Assembly (NCBI GenBank): GCA_039619475.1
Contig: CM077116.1
Coordinates: 369,858,294-369,922,293 of the forward strand
Length of the DNA stretch: 64,000 bases
Source: Icerya purchasi
Lineage: Eukaryota; Arthropoda; Insecta; Hemiptera; Monophlebidae
Direction of reading: 5' to 3'
The position numbers and the translations under genes are program-made. Below the pieces are notes generated by a model. The model saw nothing but the letters and a program-made list of their open reading frames with translations. It was not told the DNA's origin and ran no database searches. This document shows, piece by piece, positions 44,992-56,700 of the stretch (its first letter is position 1; every line of letters starts with the position of its first letter).

Positions 44992-47673
44992 TTAAATATC
45001 ATAAGTATATGCTGGGAGAATGTTCGTTAACATACGTGTCGTCTGTAGTAATAGAAGGGAGGGAAAACCATTATTATTAATAAATACATACTAGTACTAT
45101 GCGCCCATACAAAATTTAAATGGACAGGCTTGAATTGTCGGCCGAATTTCGAGTACGTGATATTAAGAAAGATGTATATAGTATGTGTGTCTGAAAGAGG
45201 AAGTTGCGATGGACATTCTCCGGTTAGTTTTCTTCAAATCTACTTGAGACATTTTCCGGCATAATACGCATTCTCTCTGTTAATTAAATTAACGGTTTCT
45301 TTTTCTGTCTGTTCCGATACTAAAAATGGGGGATGATATTTCGCGAATAAGTGCTGATTCTTAGGAGCCTGTTAGACTAGTTTAATTAATTTTATTAATT
45401 CAGTTAAACGTCATTGCGCGCACAAAGCGCCTCCTTAGTGTAGATTAATTATTACGGTAAATTATTAAAATTACAATTAAATGGCTTTCTGAAATTAATT
45501 TGTTTTCTTTCGTTTTGATGTAATTTCATTTCCGGCTGCTTCCTTCGTAATATTCGAATTTTTCGAATTTCGCCGGTAATTTTAGGCAACGTGTGATTTT
45601 AGATTTAATTAACACGGTTTGTGAAAATTTACATTTCTTCGGCGAGTAGAAGAAAATTCTACTTTTTTTTTTGTTCTTTCATTGATTTTGGGAGCTCGTC
45701 ATTATTCGAAAACAATTACAAATACGATATAGAAATACGGTTAATAACAAAAACAGCGGGAATAACGTGCGGAAAAGGAACAGCGGGTCTCATAAGAGGC
45801 GCACTAAAGATCAAGTATCAGCCAATTGAAATACACAGAGAGTAGGAAGCTGAACAGAAAGAGCTGAATAAACACGCTCGATCAAAACAAGCCTTTCGTT
45901 TGAGGACACCAAGGGGGAAACTAGTAAAAAACGAAAACGAGAAGAAATATAATGGAGACAGCCAGAGAAAGCCGAAGTTTTTAAAAGGAACCGCGGATTA
46001 GCAAGGAGACTAACAGATAAAAAATTACTAATTGTTAAATGGAAATTCTCTTTGGTCGTTATATTCGAGAGAGAGAGAGAGGGGGAATTTACGATACCTT
46101 TTAAAAATTAATCGCAGTAAATGGTTAATGATTGAGCGCCATTTTTCCGGGGATCGCGGAGCATAGTCGTAGAATGTCGCAGGAATGACCGCGACACCTG
46201 CAGCAACTGGAGAAAATATTCTAAAGTAACCCCTTTAATTCCGTGTTTTTTGCTACGAATTAGCTGCACTACTAAATAATTCCACACTGGTCGCCAAAAC
46301 GGAAAGAATATTTAACTAGTTTTACTTTGAACGTACATCATAGTTGAAAACATCTCTCAGAATTAAAAATCTTTAAAATTCTGTAACACGATGAAACTCT
46401 ACAAGATTGCGCCGGAAAAAAACCAAAACTGTATAGACAAATAACAAAAAAGCTTTCCAATTTTAAAAAATACCTTCCTTCTTTTCATCCGATCAACAGG
46501 TAAATATATTGGGGAATTACTCTTGTTTATTAAAATAAATTGAAGTATTTCATATTTTCTGAAAATTTCTCTTCTCGGCTTCCAGTAAAGCTGGCTATTT
46601 AAATATGTCAGTCGAAAATTTTAAAGGAAAAGTTTAAAAAAGTATATAAATATTAGGGGCGAGTTTTATGGATTTTTTTTTGATTTTGAACCAAGTTCAA
46701 GTCAGCGAGCAAGGGGAAAAACCAGTGTAAAAGTCCTGAAATACAAATAATTATACGGCGTATTTTATTTTTGGCCCGACTTATTGTCCATTTAGTCACA
46801 AATATATAACGCTGTTTAAAACAAAACGACTCAAAAATATTCTAAATTCCACCATCGTCCACTAATGTCGGCATTTCTGTAATCACCCGGCGGAACTGCT
46901 GACCAATCGCTGAGCGAATATTTATCTGCACCTTTTTCTCCTTCATGCTCTTCTTTATGTAATGCTACCGTTTTTGTGATTGTAAAAAAAACCATAAATT
47001 ATCCCTCAAGATGACTTTTGTTAACTATCGATTCGCGTTTCCTTCCGCAACCAGAATCTTCTTGACGACCCCGGTTAGGAGAATAGCGGATTACATTTTG
47101 CGTGCTTTGAGTCGCTCTAGCTTCAGTGATTATTATTGTATTATTAGATTCTGTATATATTACAGGTTGCCTCAGTGATATTGCCTATATTTTCAACCGG
47201 GTCAGCTTCGAATTCTACTCGAACGAAACAATCTTTACGGCACCTGGCCAAAACCGACTTGTGTCGCCCGTTACAAACGTGCGCAGGCTTCTTATGAAAA
47301 CCCGACTGTAATTATTTCCGACACTATTCACAAACCACTGCTCCCCACTCGGTTCGCGCGAAAAGTGCATTCATCGGCTCGGAAAATCGTACTTAATTGC
47401 TTAAATTACCTGTATTAGTTCAAATAATAAAATTCTCAACCACGGCATACGTTCGAATCGTTTTCTACACGTACAAACTGAACTGAATGCACCATGAGTA
47501 GGCTAAAACACGAAACATTATCGGATTTTATTTTGTCCGCAATACTCCGTTCAAGTCGAAAATTTTCGTATCGGAAATTCGGCACATTTTTGTTTGTTTG
47601 AACCGTTAGTGGCAATCTGAATTAAACGAAAACATTTTAAAAAAAAAAAAGGCTGTCTGAGCCGGTGACCGCA
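44992..47673. other. AT-rich, apparently non-coding
   Basis: No supported gene. It has a GA-rich patch near 46068-46085 and a 12-A run at 47639-47650. ORFs at 45621-45845 and 47126-47311 have no features. Confidence 0.45.
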
Positions 47674-47704
<31 letters not shown>

Positions 47705-50700
47705 TGATATTCCCTGATCTTCAGTATGCCGTATTTAACTGCTGTGGCTATCACGACATACCGAAACGGGATTTGCGGTTATATAGTTTTAGCTATCCTG
47801 TTTATGTTAAGAAAATCAATGACGGAATCTATTGCTGTTTGGGTGTTTGATAGCATATCGGGAAGTGTTTTATATGTTAAGAGTTTCTTAGTTGATAGGA
47901 ATGCTGTGCATTCTATTAATAAGTGTTGAACGGTTGGCATGAAATTTCCCATACAGAAAGGGCACTGTGTTGGTGGAGATGTCCCATTTAGAAGGTGGTC
48001 GTGCGAGATTGCGGTGTGGCCTGTCCGCAGTCGGCTGATTATACTGAATTCTCTGCGGGAACAATTTGTTGGAGGCCACCATGGCTCGATCGTTGTCTTT
48101 ACCTGGGCCAGAAAAGTCTGACAGGCGGTCCATTGTCCCTTCCATTCTTGTTTGCTTATCGCTAGAAAGAATTGTGCCATGGATGAAGAGGGAGGCGAGT
48201 ATCTGTTCTGCGGAGCTCGTAGTGCTGATTGTGCCATTGCGTTCGCTTGTTCATTCCCTCGTATTCCTGCGTGACCAGGGACCCACATAAACGTCACCTG
48301 GCCCTCGGACTTCTGTATGTCGATGATCATACGAAGAATTTGAGTGCTTATTGTATTTCTTGTTTTAGGGCTGGATATGGCTTCTAGTGCTGTCAGAGAA
48401 TCTGTGATTATTAATATCTTCTTGTTGGGCTCACACAGAGACGTGTATTGTAGCCCATATAATATGGCGTACATTTCCGCGTCTAGTACTGTGCAACCAT
48501 CATTGAGGCGGAAAGAATATGCCTTATCCGATACTACGAACGCACATGCTGTCGGTGATATGACTGTGGAGGGGTTATTCCGAGCACCATCTGTGTATAC
48601 TATAACGTGGTCGGTGTATTTATTTATTGTATTTTTGGCCATTACGATGGCGTCAGTTAGGTGCTGTCTGGAGTTGTTTTTGAGTGATACTATTATTGGG
48701 GACTCCCATGGGGGAACTAATGTTAGGTTTTGCATAGGGTTCATTGGATTTATATTATTTGAATTTAATAAGCCACGAACTTCAGGCACAGGATCGTTTG
48801 AAAAACTTGGTGTGCATAGGGAGTTAATAGCAGCCACAGGAGCATGTGTCAAGGACAGAAGGGCATTACATCGTCTATGATAGTCCCTGTAGTATGACAA
48901 CGGCGGGCACCCCAACAAATTGCACATACTGGATCCAGGAGTAGTACGATGAGCTCCAAGAATTGAACGAAGGGCAGAATTATGGATTGCATCTAATGAA
49001 TTTATTAAGGACTGACATGCTTGGGAGTAGGCGGGACACCCGTACATGATTTTAGATAAGACGATGGATTTATACACTGATAGAAGAAGCTTGGGGTGAA
49101 AGTTATATTTAGGATTTGATAAGTATTTGATAATGCCGAGGGATTTTAAACACTTTTTTTTTAAACTTGATATGTGTGGACGCCAGGATAGCCGGCAATC
49201 AAACAATAGTCCCAGGAATTTCACTGTAGGTTGAAAGGATATAGGATTATTATCTAGTGTGAAGGAAATAGTAGGTGAGACGGCACGTCTTTTATGGAAT
49301 TCCGTATATATTGTTTTGGAAGGAGAGAACACTAGGCCGTTGTTATTTGACCAGGATTGTAATTTATTTATTGTTTTTTGGAGGATATTTTGTGCATTGG
49401 AAGGAAGACTGGAAGATAAAGAGATGTTCAAGTCGTCGATATAAAGCCGGGCAGTAACAGGAGGCGAAATGCAGTTCATTATATCATTTATAAAGAATAT
49501 AAACAAGGTTGCACTTAGGGCAGAGCCTTGTGGTATGCCATTCTCTAGTGACATAGTTATTGAATTGATATTTCCAATTTTAACTTGAAACTTTCTTTCT
49601 GTTAGAAAGTTTTTTATATAGTTGGCCATATTGCCAGTTAACCCAGCGGTTAGTAGCTTCATTAGTAGCCCCCGCCGCCATACTCGATCAAAGGCTTTTT
49701 CCATGTCAAAAAATATTGCATGTACGCTTTGTTGATGGCAGAAAGCTGTTGAAATTTGCCGTTGTAGGCTCAATAGATGATCAGTAGATGATCGCATTTT
49801 ACGCCCTCCGGCTTGTGTAGAGGAAAGGAGGTTATTCTGTTCAAGGAAATGGATTAGACGCCTGTTCACCATTTTCTCCATTGTTTTGGATATCACATTT
49901 AGGAGAGAAATGGGCCGGTAACTAGGAAGGAGGAGAGGATCTTTGCTTGGCTTCAGGATAGGAACAATTTGGGCTAGTTTCCATTGATGCGGGATAGAGC
50001 CTGCCATCCACACCTGGTTATATATATGGAGTAAGTAGGATTTTGCAGAAGATGGTAAATATTTTAGCATGTACGGATGCATCGAATCGGGACCAGGAGA
50101 ACTATTACGCGTATGATGTGTAAGTTGGAAATTAAGTTCATTTTCTGTGAAATCGCAGTTATAAGGAGCTGTTGCATCTTGAGGGATACACATTTCTAAT
50201 GACTCTATTTCGGCTTTTCGAGCTCTAAATACATTTGTGTATGATGTGGAAGATGATGTTAAAGAAAAGTGTTCCGCAAATAAATTTGCAACTTGTGTTG
50301 TGTCAGATACTGTTGTGCCGTTGTCACTTAAATGGATAAAGGGCTTAGAACGGTTGATTCCGTTAATTGCTTTTATCTTTTCCCATGAGGAACGATTTGA
50401 TGTGGTAGTCGATATTGAAGAAATAAAGACGTGCCATGATTCTTGTTTTTTAGATCGTATCATTAATCGTGCCTCGGCCCTACATTTTTTGAAGATGATT
50501 AAATCGGAGGGGAGGCCAGACGATTTGAATTTTCGTAATGCCCGTTTCCGACATCGTATTGCCATTTCAATTTCAGGGCACCACCACGGTACTCTGCGGG
50601 TTCGGTGGCAACCGGATGACATGGGAATTGAAGCTTTAGCAGCGTTGAAAATGGCCTGATGTAGGCGGTTAATGTTTTCTTGTACAGACACAGATGGCTG

Positions 50701-50994
50701 GTTTGGGGTTTCGACCTTCGATGTGTATAATTTCCAGTCTGCTTTATTATATAAAAGACGTGGGCAGCTTAGCACCTCCTGGTCTTGTGAAACTAGTGTT
50801 GTATGTAAGAACACAGGAAAATGGTCACTTGAGTATGGGTCCTCCAGTACAGTTGATTGTAGTTTTGGTACTAATATAGGGGAGATTAGCGCTATATCAA
50901 TTGTTGAAAATGTATTATGGGTAGGGCTGAGATATGTATAGTTAGGGGGGGACATGACAATTAAATTGTTTTCCAGCACTAACTTGTTAATCAT
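47674..50994 (-). mobile_element. 5'-truncated RNase H-bearing LINE with poly(A)
   Basis: On the minus strand the element runs from about 50994 to a 28-A tail (seen as T at 47674-47701). The single long ORF ends at 47779, leaving about 77 bp of 3' untranslated sequence. An in-frame TAA sits immediately before the first ATG, and only the last part of the endonuclease is present, so the 5' truncation lies at or just beyond 50994. No target-site duplication was identified next to the poly(A) (flank GGCTGTCTGAGCC side) or the 5' end. Confidence 0.85.
47779..50994 (-). CDS. LINE ORF2 polyprotein: endonuclease tail, reverse transcriptase, RNase H
   Basis: 1071 uninterrupted residues. It copies element RNA at a nicked target in the nucleus. 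Order: tail of the AP-like endonuclease (residues ~1-65, ending SSDHFP at 55-60), a linker, then the reverse transcriptase (~300-650). That domain has SYRPISLLN (358-366), Asp430 in FFDMEKAFD, NGIPQGS (485-491) and YIDD (518-521), where YADD is usual. The RNase H domain (~795-925) has Asp802 (YTDG), Glu840 and Asp865 (TDS). In GNEQAN (913-918) Asn918 replaces the usual fourth acidic residue. Near 1011-1029 a C-x2-C...H-x4-C knuckle is present. The layout fits RNase H-containing I-like lineages. The frame is open, but loss of most of the endonuclease and the Asn918 change suggest a dead copy. The ATG is only the first after truncation, not the true start. Confidence 0.9.
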   Translation of the reverse strand: MINKLVLENNLIVMSPPNYTYLSPTHNTFSTIDIALISPILVPKLQSTVLEDPYSSDHFPVFLHTTLVSQDQEVLSCPRLLYNKADWKLYTSKVETPNQPSVSVQENINRLHQAIFNAAKASIPMSSGCHRTRRVPWWCPEIEMAIRCRKRALRKFKSSGLPSDLIIFKKCRAEARLMIRSKKQESWHVFISSISTTTSNRSSWEKIKAINGINRSKPFIHLSDNGTTVSDTTQVANLFAEHFSLTSSSTSYTNVFRARKAEIESLEMCIPQDATAPYNCDFTENELNFQLTHHTRNSSPGPDSMHPYMLKYLPSSAKSYLLHIYNQVWMAGSIPHQWKLAQIVPILKPSKDPLLLPSYRPISLLNVISKTMEKMVNRRLIHFLEQNNLLSSTQAGGRKMRSSTDHLLSLQRQISTAFCHQQSVHAIFFDMEKAFDRVWRRGLLMKLLTAGLTGNMANYIKNFLTERKFQVKIGNINSITMSLENGIPQGSALSATLFIFFINDIMNCISPPVTARLYIDDLNISLSSSLPSNAQNILQKTINKLQSWSNNNGLVFSPSKTIYTEFHKRRAVSPTISFTLDNNPISFQPTVKFLGLLFDCRLSWRPHISSLKKKCLKSLGIIKYLSNPKYNFHPKLLLSVYKSIVLSKIMYGCPAYSQACQSLINSLDAIHNSALRSILGAHRTTPGSSMCNLLGCPPLSYYRDYHRRCNALLSLTHAPVAAINSLCTPSFSNDPVPEVRGLLNSNNINPMNPMQNLTLVPPWESPIIVSLKNNSRQHLTDAIVMAKNTINKYTDHVIVYTDGARNNPSTVISPTACAFVVSDKAYSFRLNDGCTVLDAEMYAILYGLQYTSLCEPNKKILIITDSLTALEAISSPKTRNTISTQILRMIIDIQKSEGQVTFMWVPGHAGIRGNEQANAMAQSALRAPQNRYSPPSSSMAQFFLAISKQEWKGQWTACQTFLAQVKTTIEPWWPPTNCSRREFSIISRLRTGHTAISHDHLLNGTSPPTQCPFCMGNFMPTVQHLLIECTAFLSTKKLLTYKTLPDMLSNTQTAIDSVIDFLNINRIAKTI

Positions 50995-51173
50995 TTAATA
51001 TTTGCTCGAAAGACAATGTACACTTTCAAAACTGCCGATGGACGCTTCTTTATAAGACATTTTTTAAACGAACCGAACCGAATTACACAAAAAAAGTTCA
51101 TTATTATAATTGCCGTACTCTAAATAAATACTTTCTTTCAATGACGAAAAATGTTTTCTAAAAAAAAAAAAAA
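50995..51173. other. Short spacer between LINE and large inverted repeat
   Basis: AT-rich sequence with a 12-13-A run ending near 51173. No coding signal. Confidence 0.4.
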
Positions 51174-52328
51174 TACCGACTTCGAGATGTGTAATAAAAA
51201 TTGAATAAAAATGTACAAGTATGGAATTATTGTCGGTTCGGAAATTTGTGTTAGATGCAATTTTCAGGGCAGCGTGTATCATATCTTACAAGGGGCTGCA
51301 ATAGCAGTAATATAATTATTGAAGGTACTAGGGAACAACTGATGATAATTTCACCATTTCAATCACTTTACAATACAAGAGGTTGTTAAAAGTCGTAAAA
51401 ATAATATTCATTTATACTAAGCCACTATTTACTATTAAGAATTATACTTAAACACTATGTAAAACAGAATTAATGTGACGACCTAATAAACTTAATTGGA
51501 TGGAACACATTCATTTTTGGTGTCATATAATTAATGGAACTTAAAAAATACATTTGCCTCGTCGGTAGTATCCGAAATGAGGACAAAAAAAAAATAAAAA
51601 ATAAAAATGTGTTAAAAAGTAAAAAATAATTATTATTCGATAAAGAATATACACTCTTTAAAAAGTGATTTAAATGGTGATATTATCGTAATTCTTGTAA
51701 TACCTTAATTAGAGTCGTCACCAAATTAAAATTAGAATATATCTATTTAACATACTCGATTGTTTATAATTATTACATATTAAGTAAACTAAATGTGTAA
51801 TTTCATCCGTAACCGCTTATTTGAATGTAAACTTTAAAAATTTAAATAACCTTAAAGTGCAGTTACACAGTTATGTATTTTATTACACACTTTAAGGTTA
51901 TTTAAATTTTTAAAGTTTACATTCAAATAAACGGGGTTACGAAGGAAATCACACATAATAAGTTGTTATTAAATTTATATATTATAATAACTCCCCCGTG
52001 ATCATGTTGCCTTCGAAACGCGTCGGGTATATAATAAAAATTAAATAATTGTTTTATCGGTGTGTTTAATTTACTTAATATATAAAATTAGAATATCTAG
52101 AAACAATTTCATGAACATTTAATGCAGTTTTTAATTATTATTGTTGATATGTAATACGAATCCTATTCTGATTAAGGTATTAATGTTGTACAAGAATTAC
52201 GAAAATTTCACCACTTTATATCACTCTGAAATATATTTTTTGTCGAATAATTTTTATTAAATTGTGTAATCTTTTACTTTTTAGTGCGTTTTTATTCAAT
52301 TTTTATAATATAAATCTTGAAGTCGGTA
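51174..52328. repeat. Large imperfect inverted repeat (foldback-like)
   Basis: The outer ends are TACCGACTTC (51174-51183) and GAAGTCGGTA (52319-52328), both next to a TAATAAAAATTGAATAAAAA-type block. The inner arms match best at 51794-51859 against 51888-51955, where about 45 bp near the loop are almost perfect, with a spacer of only 28 bp. Between these, 51610-51720 pairs with about 52155-52290, sharing TAATTCTTGTA, ATACCTTAAT and AAAAGTAAAA on opposite strands. About 400 bp in the left arm (51205-51605) and about 100 bp in the right arm have no partner. No ORF encodes a transposase. It may be a foldback or MITE-like element, or an inverted duplication. Confidence 0.8.
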
Positions 52329-55300
52329 TTTTTCGTTTTGAAAAAATATTTTATTTTACAATTTTTAGCATATTATACTTAAACTTTTTTCTTGCTAAAA
52401 ATCAACCTTTTTGTCGCATTATTCTCCCCATATATCATGCTTACAAAAAAAACAAAAAAAAAAAAACAATAACGATTTCTTTATTTAAAGATAAATTTTC
52501 ACAGTAAAAACATCGAAATATATAATAATCGCCTTCTTTATTCAAAGCCACATTTCCATGATAATTTGGCAAATTGATATTAAGTCAATCGCCTCTGTTA
52601 AGAAATTATCCAAAGAGAAACCACATTTTTTCACGTTTTTGACAAATATTCACTTTATGATCACCGATTTTCCCGCCACCGCTGAATGGAATACTTTCTA
52701 ATGGACAAAGAATCAATAAAATCGTCTCTTTTGAATATAAGATATGTGCGAACAAACATAAAAAAAAAAAAACATATAACCTCCTTTTCTTTCTAGAAGT
52801 CGGTAAAAATTATAAAATAAAAGAATATTACCCGAAGAATAATATTAGTTTATTTAAAAGGGTTTAAGAACACGCCAACGGTTTATTATGTACAACGACG
52901 ACAAGTATAATACATTAACAATATCGTGAATAACGGTTCAAAAAAGTTCAAGTCGAGTTACAAATATAATTTCAATTTTGTGTTTAGGAACAAATTCAGA
53001 GTTATTCGTGTTTTCAGTTTTTTGTCTTTTTTTTTTTTTTTTTTTTTACTATGACGAATAGGCCTTTGCAGTGCGATCAATTAGCGCGATTTCGTACTGA
53101 GTCTGGTTTTTGAAAATAAGTACAGTTCTCGTAAATGATGGTTTCATCACGAAGGTTGTAGGGAAAAAAGAAAAAAATGTCGAAAATATAATAAAGAGAG
53201 AAAATTCGATGGAAAAATGGACGCAGCGATCGAATTATAGACTCGAATTTGGGTGCCTAGCCATTCGGGCAGCACCAGCAGCAGCAGCAGCACCTACTTC
53301 GTAAAGTTCTATCCGCAAATACATTTTCATCGATACTTTGTAGAGTTTTAAGTCGAACCCGCGGGGGTCCTACCGATATAAAAAAAAACACGGCTGATGT
53401 ACGAAATCGGGTTTAAAAATTCGTCTACTAATAGTTGCGCCGGGGTAGCCCATTTTGCGTAACACGCGAATCATCTGTTGAACTGGAGCACGTCTCTCGA
53501 TTTGAAACAGTTCAAAGACCCGTTACGCAATAATGAACGTATCAAAACGGTCTGTCGACCTAGGCTAAAGGCTCGCGAAAAGAGGAAAATTAATTTGACG
53601 TTTAGCGAATGCCGGAAAAGCTAAGCTTCGCCGTCGGAGATTATTGCGCTTCCGTGTGACGACGTCTGAAAAAAAGCTCGAGACCGGTCGGTCGAAAAGT
53701 ATTACAAGGCTAGGCGATAATTTTTGTTAATTAAACGAGCCGATAAATCAAAAAGGATCATTATGGAAATGAAACTACGGCACGAGAACGGGGTTGCTGA
53801 GAAAAAAAAAAAAAGTCTCCAGATCAGCGATGATAAGGGGCCGGATTAGAGATATTTATGGGTACGAAACTGTCACAATATGCCGGCAAGCCGAAAAATA
53901 TTATTCCAGAAAACCGGCTTACACACACAAACACGAAATTACATACCATCTGGCTTCCCTGTCCCGTTCTCTACCAGTCTCGCCCACTCTCATTCACTTC
54001 TTGCTCTGTAACGCTCACCCCCCTGACATACACATACACGCACACACACGCACACGCACACACACACATATACATTGTTTCCATATTTTATAAAACGGGT
54101 AATTGCAGTCTGTGTACGGAAGGTGAACATGAAAAGTGGCGGTAATATGTGTACAAAAGCACTCTGTACGCCAGTACGAACTACTAGTCGAGGGATCATC
54201 GGCAAGGAGAACAACTGAAACGCTAAGTAAAGCGCCCAGACGGATTATAAATAAAAGGAAATAAGCAGTACAACGAATGTGTATAAAGCGGGATTATAAA
54301 AATTAATGAACAGATTAAAATGGCGACTAAAAGCGAGTTCAAGAAGATTAGAAATATATTATGTTTCCACCTTTATACGCTGCCTCGCCGGATCCCTCGG
54401 GACCCGATTCCCGTTCCGGAAATAAAGGTGGAAAACTTTTGGCCAAGAGACATTTAATTGAGCCCGAAGACGTACTGCCCCTAAAATCTGTAAAGTACAG
54501 CATTAAAAAGAAAAAGAAAAAAGCTGATTTAGTATGAAATTTTCGTCGATATGGAGACATGTTTTTTTTTTTCTTCTTCCGTAAATATGTCACTCGCCCG
54601 TTCACAGGGCGTAGCCGCATTTTTTCAAACCTTACCTCGATACGACCGGTTCAGGAAATGTAACAGTATCTCGGCGGAAACCATTTGACAGGTGATTTCG
54701 GTTTGAATTGCCCACCTCACCGAAATATTTGTACGATATTGAAGTTTATTAAAAAATAATAACGCAAAATGAAAGAAAGAAAATCCCGTTTCGGAAATAA
54801 AAAAGGATTGGAGAAACGTGAATGTCGAAAAGTAAAAATTCGGTAAATCGAAAGGTTAAAAAAAATAGCAGTCGGTATTATTTCTATATAACCAATATTA
54901 TAGACCGAATATGTTGCAAGCGAATAAAAGAGGAACTCTAGACAGGTGAAAACGATGAAATCACAACGAATACTTTTTTTTTTTTTTTTTAATAATACGC
55001 TATAATGACCGTCACAGGTGCAAAAATTGTCGCAAACTTTCAATTTAAAAATAACGAATTGTAAAAAAAATAATTACGAATAAATGAAATGATGCGCGAA
55101 AATAAACGAAATGATAATTAGACAGAAAGATGATGAAAACGGCGTTAAAATTAAGACATAAATATGCTCCCAACGAGCGCGGCGTATAGTGTTAAATTTA
55201 TATTGGCAAGTTATTCCCTCTTCTTTTGGTACTTGACCAGTAAGCGCTAAATCTCTGCACACTGCTACACTTGCGTACAATGGCGTACCCCCAATTTTGG

Positions 55301-55380
55301 AAAGATTTGACATCACGACCCGCCCAAAGGCACAAGGAAACGAGCAACCGCTTCAAGCGGTACAGTTGAAGGGCAGAATT
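52329..55380. other. AT-rich, apparently non-coding
   Basis: It contains a long T run near 53028-53047, a GCAGCA run near 53270-53292, and (CA)n at 54027-54068. Near 52796, AAGTCGGTAAAAATTA repeats a word also present near 16703. ORFs here follow simple repeats or overlap on both strands. Confidence 0.5.
54027..54068. repeat. (CA)n microsatellite with CG interruptions
   Basis: ACACGCACAC-type repeat. The ORFs crossing it on both strands are repeat translations. Confidence 0.9.
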
Positions 55381-55381
55381 A

Positions 55382-56700
55382 CACCCTGTCAAGAAAGTAT
55401 CGGGAATTGTCAATTTAAATCTCCCGGGTAATAGCTAGGCAGATAATTTTTTTTTTCCAGGTTGGTACAACTGTTTTGTATTATGATGCCTATTTTTAGC
55501 GCGATCTGTCAACCAGTGTGTTTACAGCAGCTGTTAAAATCAGTCGACCTTGAAGTGTTTTGTCGAAGTTTTACAATGAGTGAAAATATTGAACAACGTA
55601 CTTGTGTTAAATTCTGTGTTTCGAACGAAATTTCTTGTGCCGATACACTGAAAATGTTACAGAAGGCTTTTGGTGAATCTGCTTTATCAAAAACGCGGGT
55701 TTACGAGTGGTACAGAGCGTTCAAGGATGGTCGGGAGACGGTCGAAGACATGCCTCGCTCTGGACGGCCTTCAACGAGTGTGACCGATGATAACGTCGAT
55801 AAAATCAAGGAAATCGTTGCTGAAAATTGTCATGTGAGCTTGAGAGAGATGGCTCATGGATTGGGCATGTCACACGAGAGCGTACGTACGATTGTGCACG
55901 AAAAATTGGGTATGCAACGCGTTGCGGCTCGGCTTGTTCCGAAAGACCTGAATTTCTTTCAAAAAAAGTACCGAGAACAGGTAGCTGCAGACATGCTGGA
56001 TCGAGCCAATTTGGATCCTACCTTCTTGGAAAAGATAATTACTGGTGACGAGACATGGGTGTACGAGTACGACACGCTTACGAACCAGCAATCGTCCGAA
56101 TGGCGGCCAATTGGCGCGCCAAAGCCGAAAAAACCTCGCCAAAGCCGATCGAAAGTGAAGATCATGTTGATTGTTTTCTTCGATATTCGAGGCGTGGTAC
56201 ACTATGAATATGTGCCAGCCGGACAGACAGTCACCAAAGAGTTTTACTTAAGTGTTTTGAGACGTTTGAGAGAGGCTATCCGTCGTAAACGTAACGATTT
56301 GTGGGTCGACAATTCTTGGATTCTCCATCACGATAATGCGCCGTCTCACAAAGCCATAATTGTGAATGAGTTTTTGGCCAAACACTCGGTAAATATCATC
56401 GAACAACCGCCGTATTCACCAGATTTAGCACCCTGCGACTTCTTCCTATTCTCAAAACTCAAATTTCCGCTACGGGGAATGCGCTTCGAATCGATTGATG
56501 ACATCAAGACGAATGCGACGCGAGAGCTAAAGGCCATCCCGGAAACCGCCTATCAGAAGTGCTTTGCAGAGTGGAAAAAGCGTTGGCATATGTGCATCGC
56601 TTCGAATGGATGTTATTTTGAAGGTGACAAAATAAATTTGGATGAAAATTAAAAATTGTTCGTTTTATTTAACAATTCCCGATACTTTCTTGACAGGGTG
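55382..56700 (+). mobile_element. Complete mariner transposon, copy 2
   Basis: 1319 bp with the same terminal inverted repeats as copy 1 and a TA duplication at 55380-55381 and 56701-56702. It is one base longer because of an extra T in the leader T run. It lies in the same orientation, 23.5 kb downstream of copy 1. The flanking sequences of the two copies differ, so this is independent insertion and not a segmental duplication. Confidence 0.95.
55576..56652 (+). CDS. Mariner transposase, copy 2 (complete, D,D34D)
   Basis: 358 residues from the ATG at 55576, identical in protein sequence to copy 1. The single coding change is silent (an Ala codon, GCC to GCA, at 56568). The other base change lies upstream of the chosen start, where an alternative frame from 55462 would read Met in place of Val. 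The catalytic residues Asp158, Asp253 and Asp288, the LVPKDL link and YSPDLAP are all intact. Two identical, open transposase genes at unrelated sites make it likely that the family was active recently and may still be. Confidence 0.95.
   Translation: MSENIEQRTCVKFCVSNEISCADTLKMLQKAFGESALSKTRVYEWYRAFKDGRETVEDMPRSGRPSTSVTDDNVDKIKEIVAENCHVSLREMAHGLGMSHESVRTIVHEKLGMQRVAARLVPKDLNFFQKKYREQVAADMLDRANLDPTFLEKIITGDETWVYEYDTLTNQQSSEWRPIGAPKPKKPRQSRSKVKIMLIVFFDIRGVVHYEYVPAGQTVTKEFYLSVLRRLREAIRRKRNDLWVDNSWILHHDNAPSHKAIIVNEFLAKHSVNIIEQPPYSPDLAPCDFFLFSKLKFPLRGMRFESIDDIKTNATRELKAIPETAYQKCFAEWKKRWHMCIASNGCYFEGDKINLDEN

Noticed and set aside
48344..48880. 178-codon plus-strand ORF
   Set aside because: It is the antisense shadow of the RNase H part of the LINE on the minus strand.
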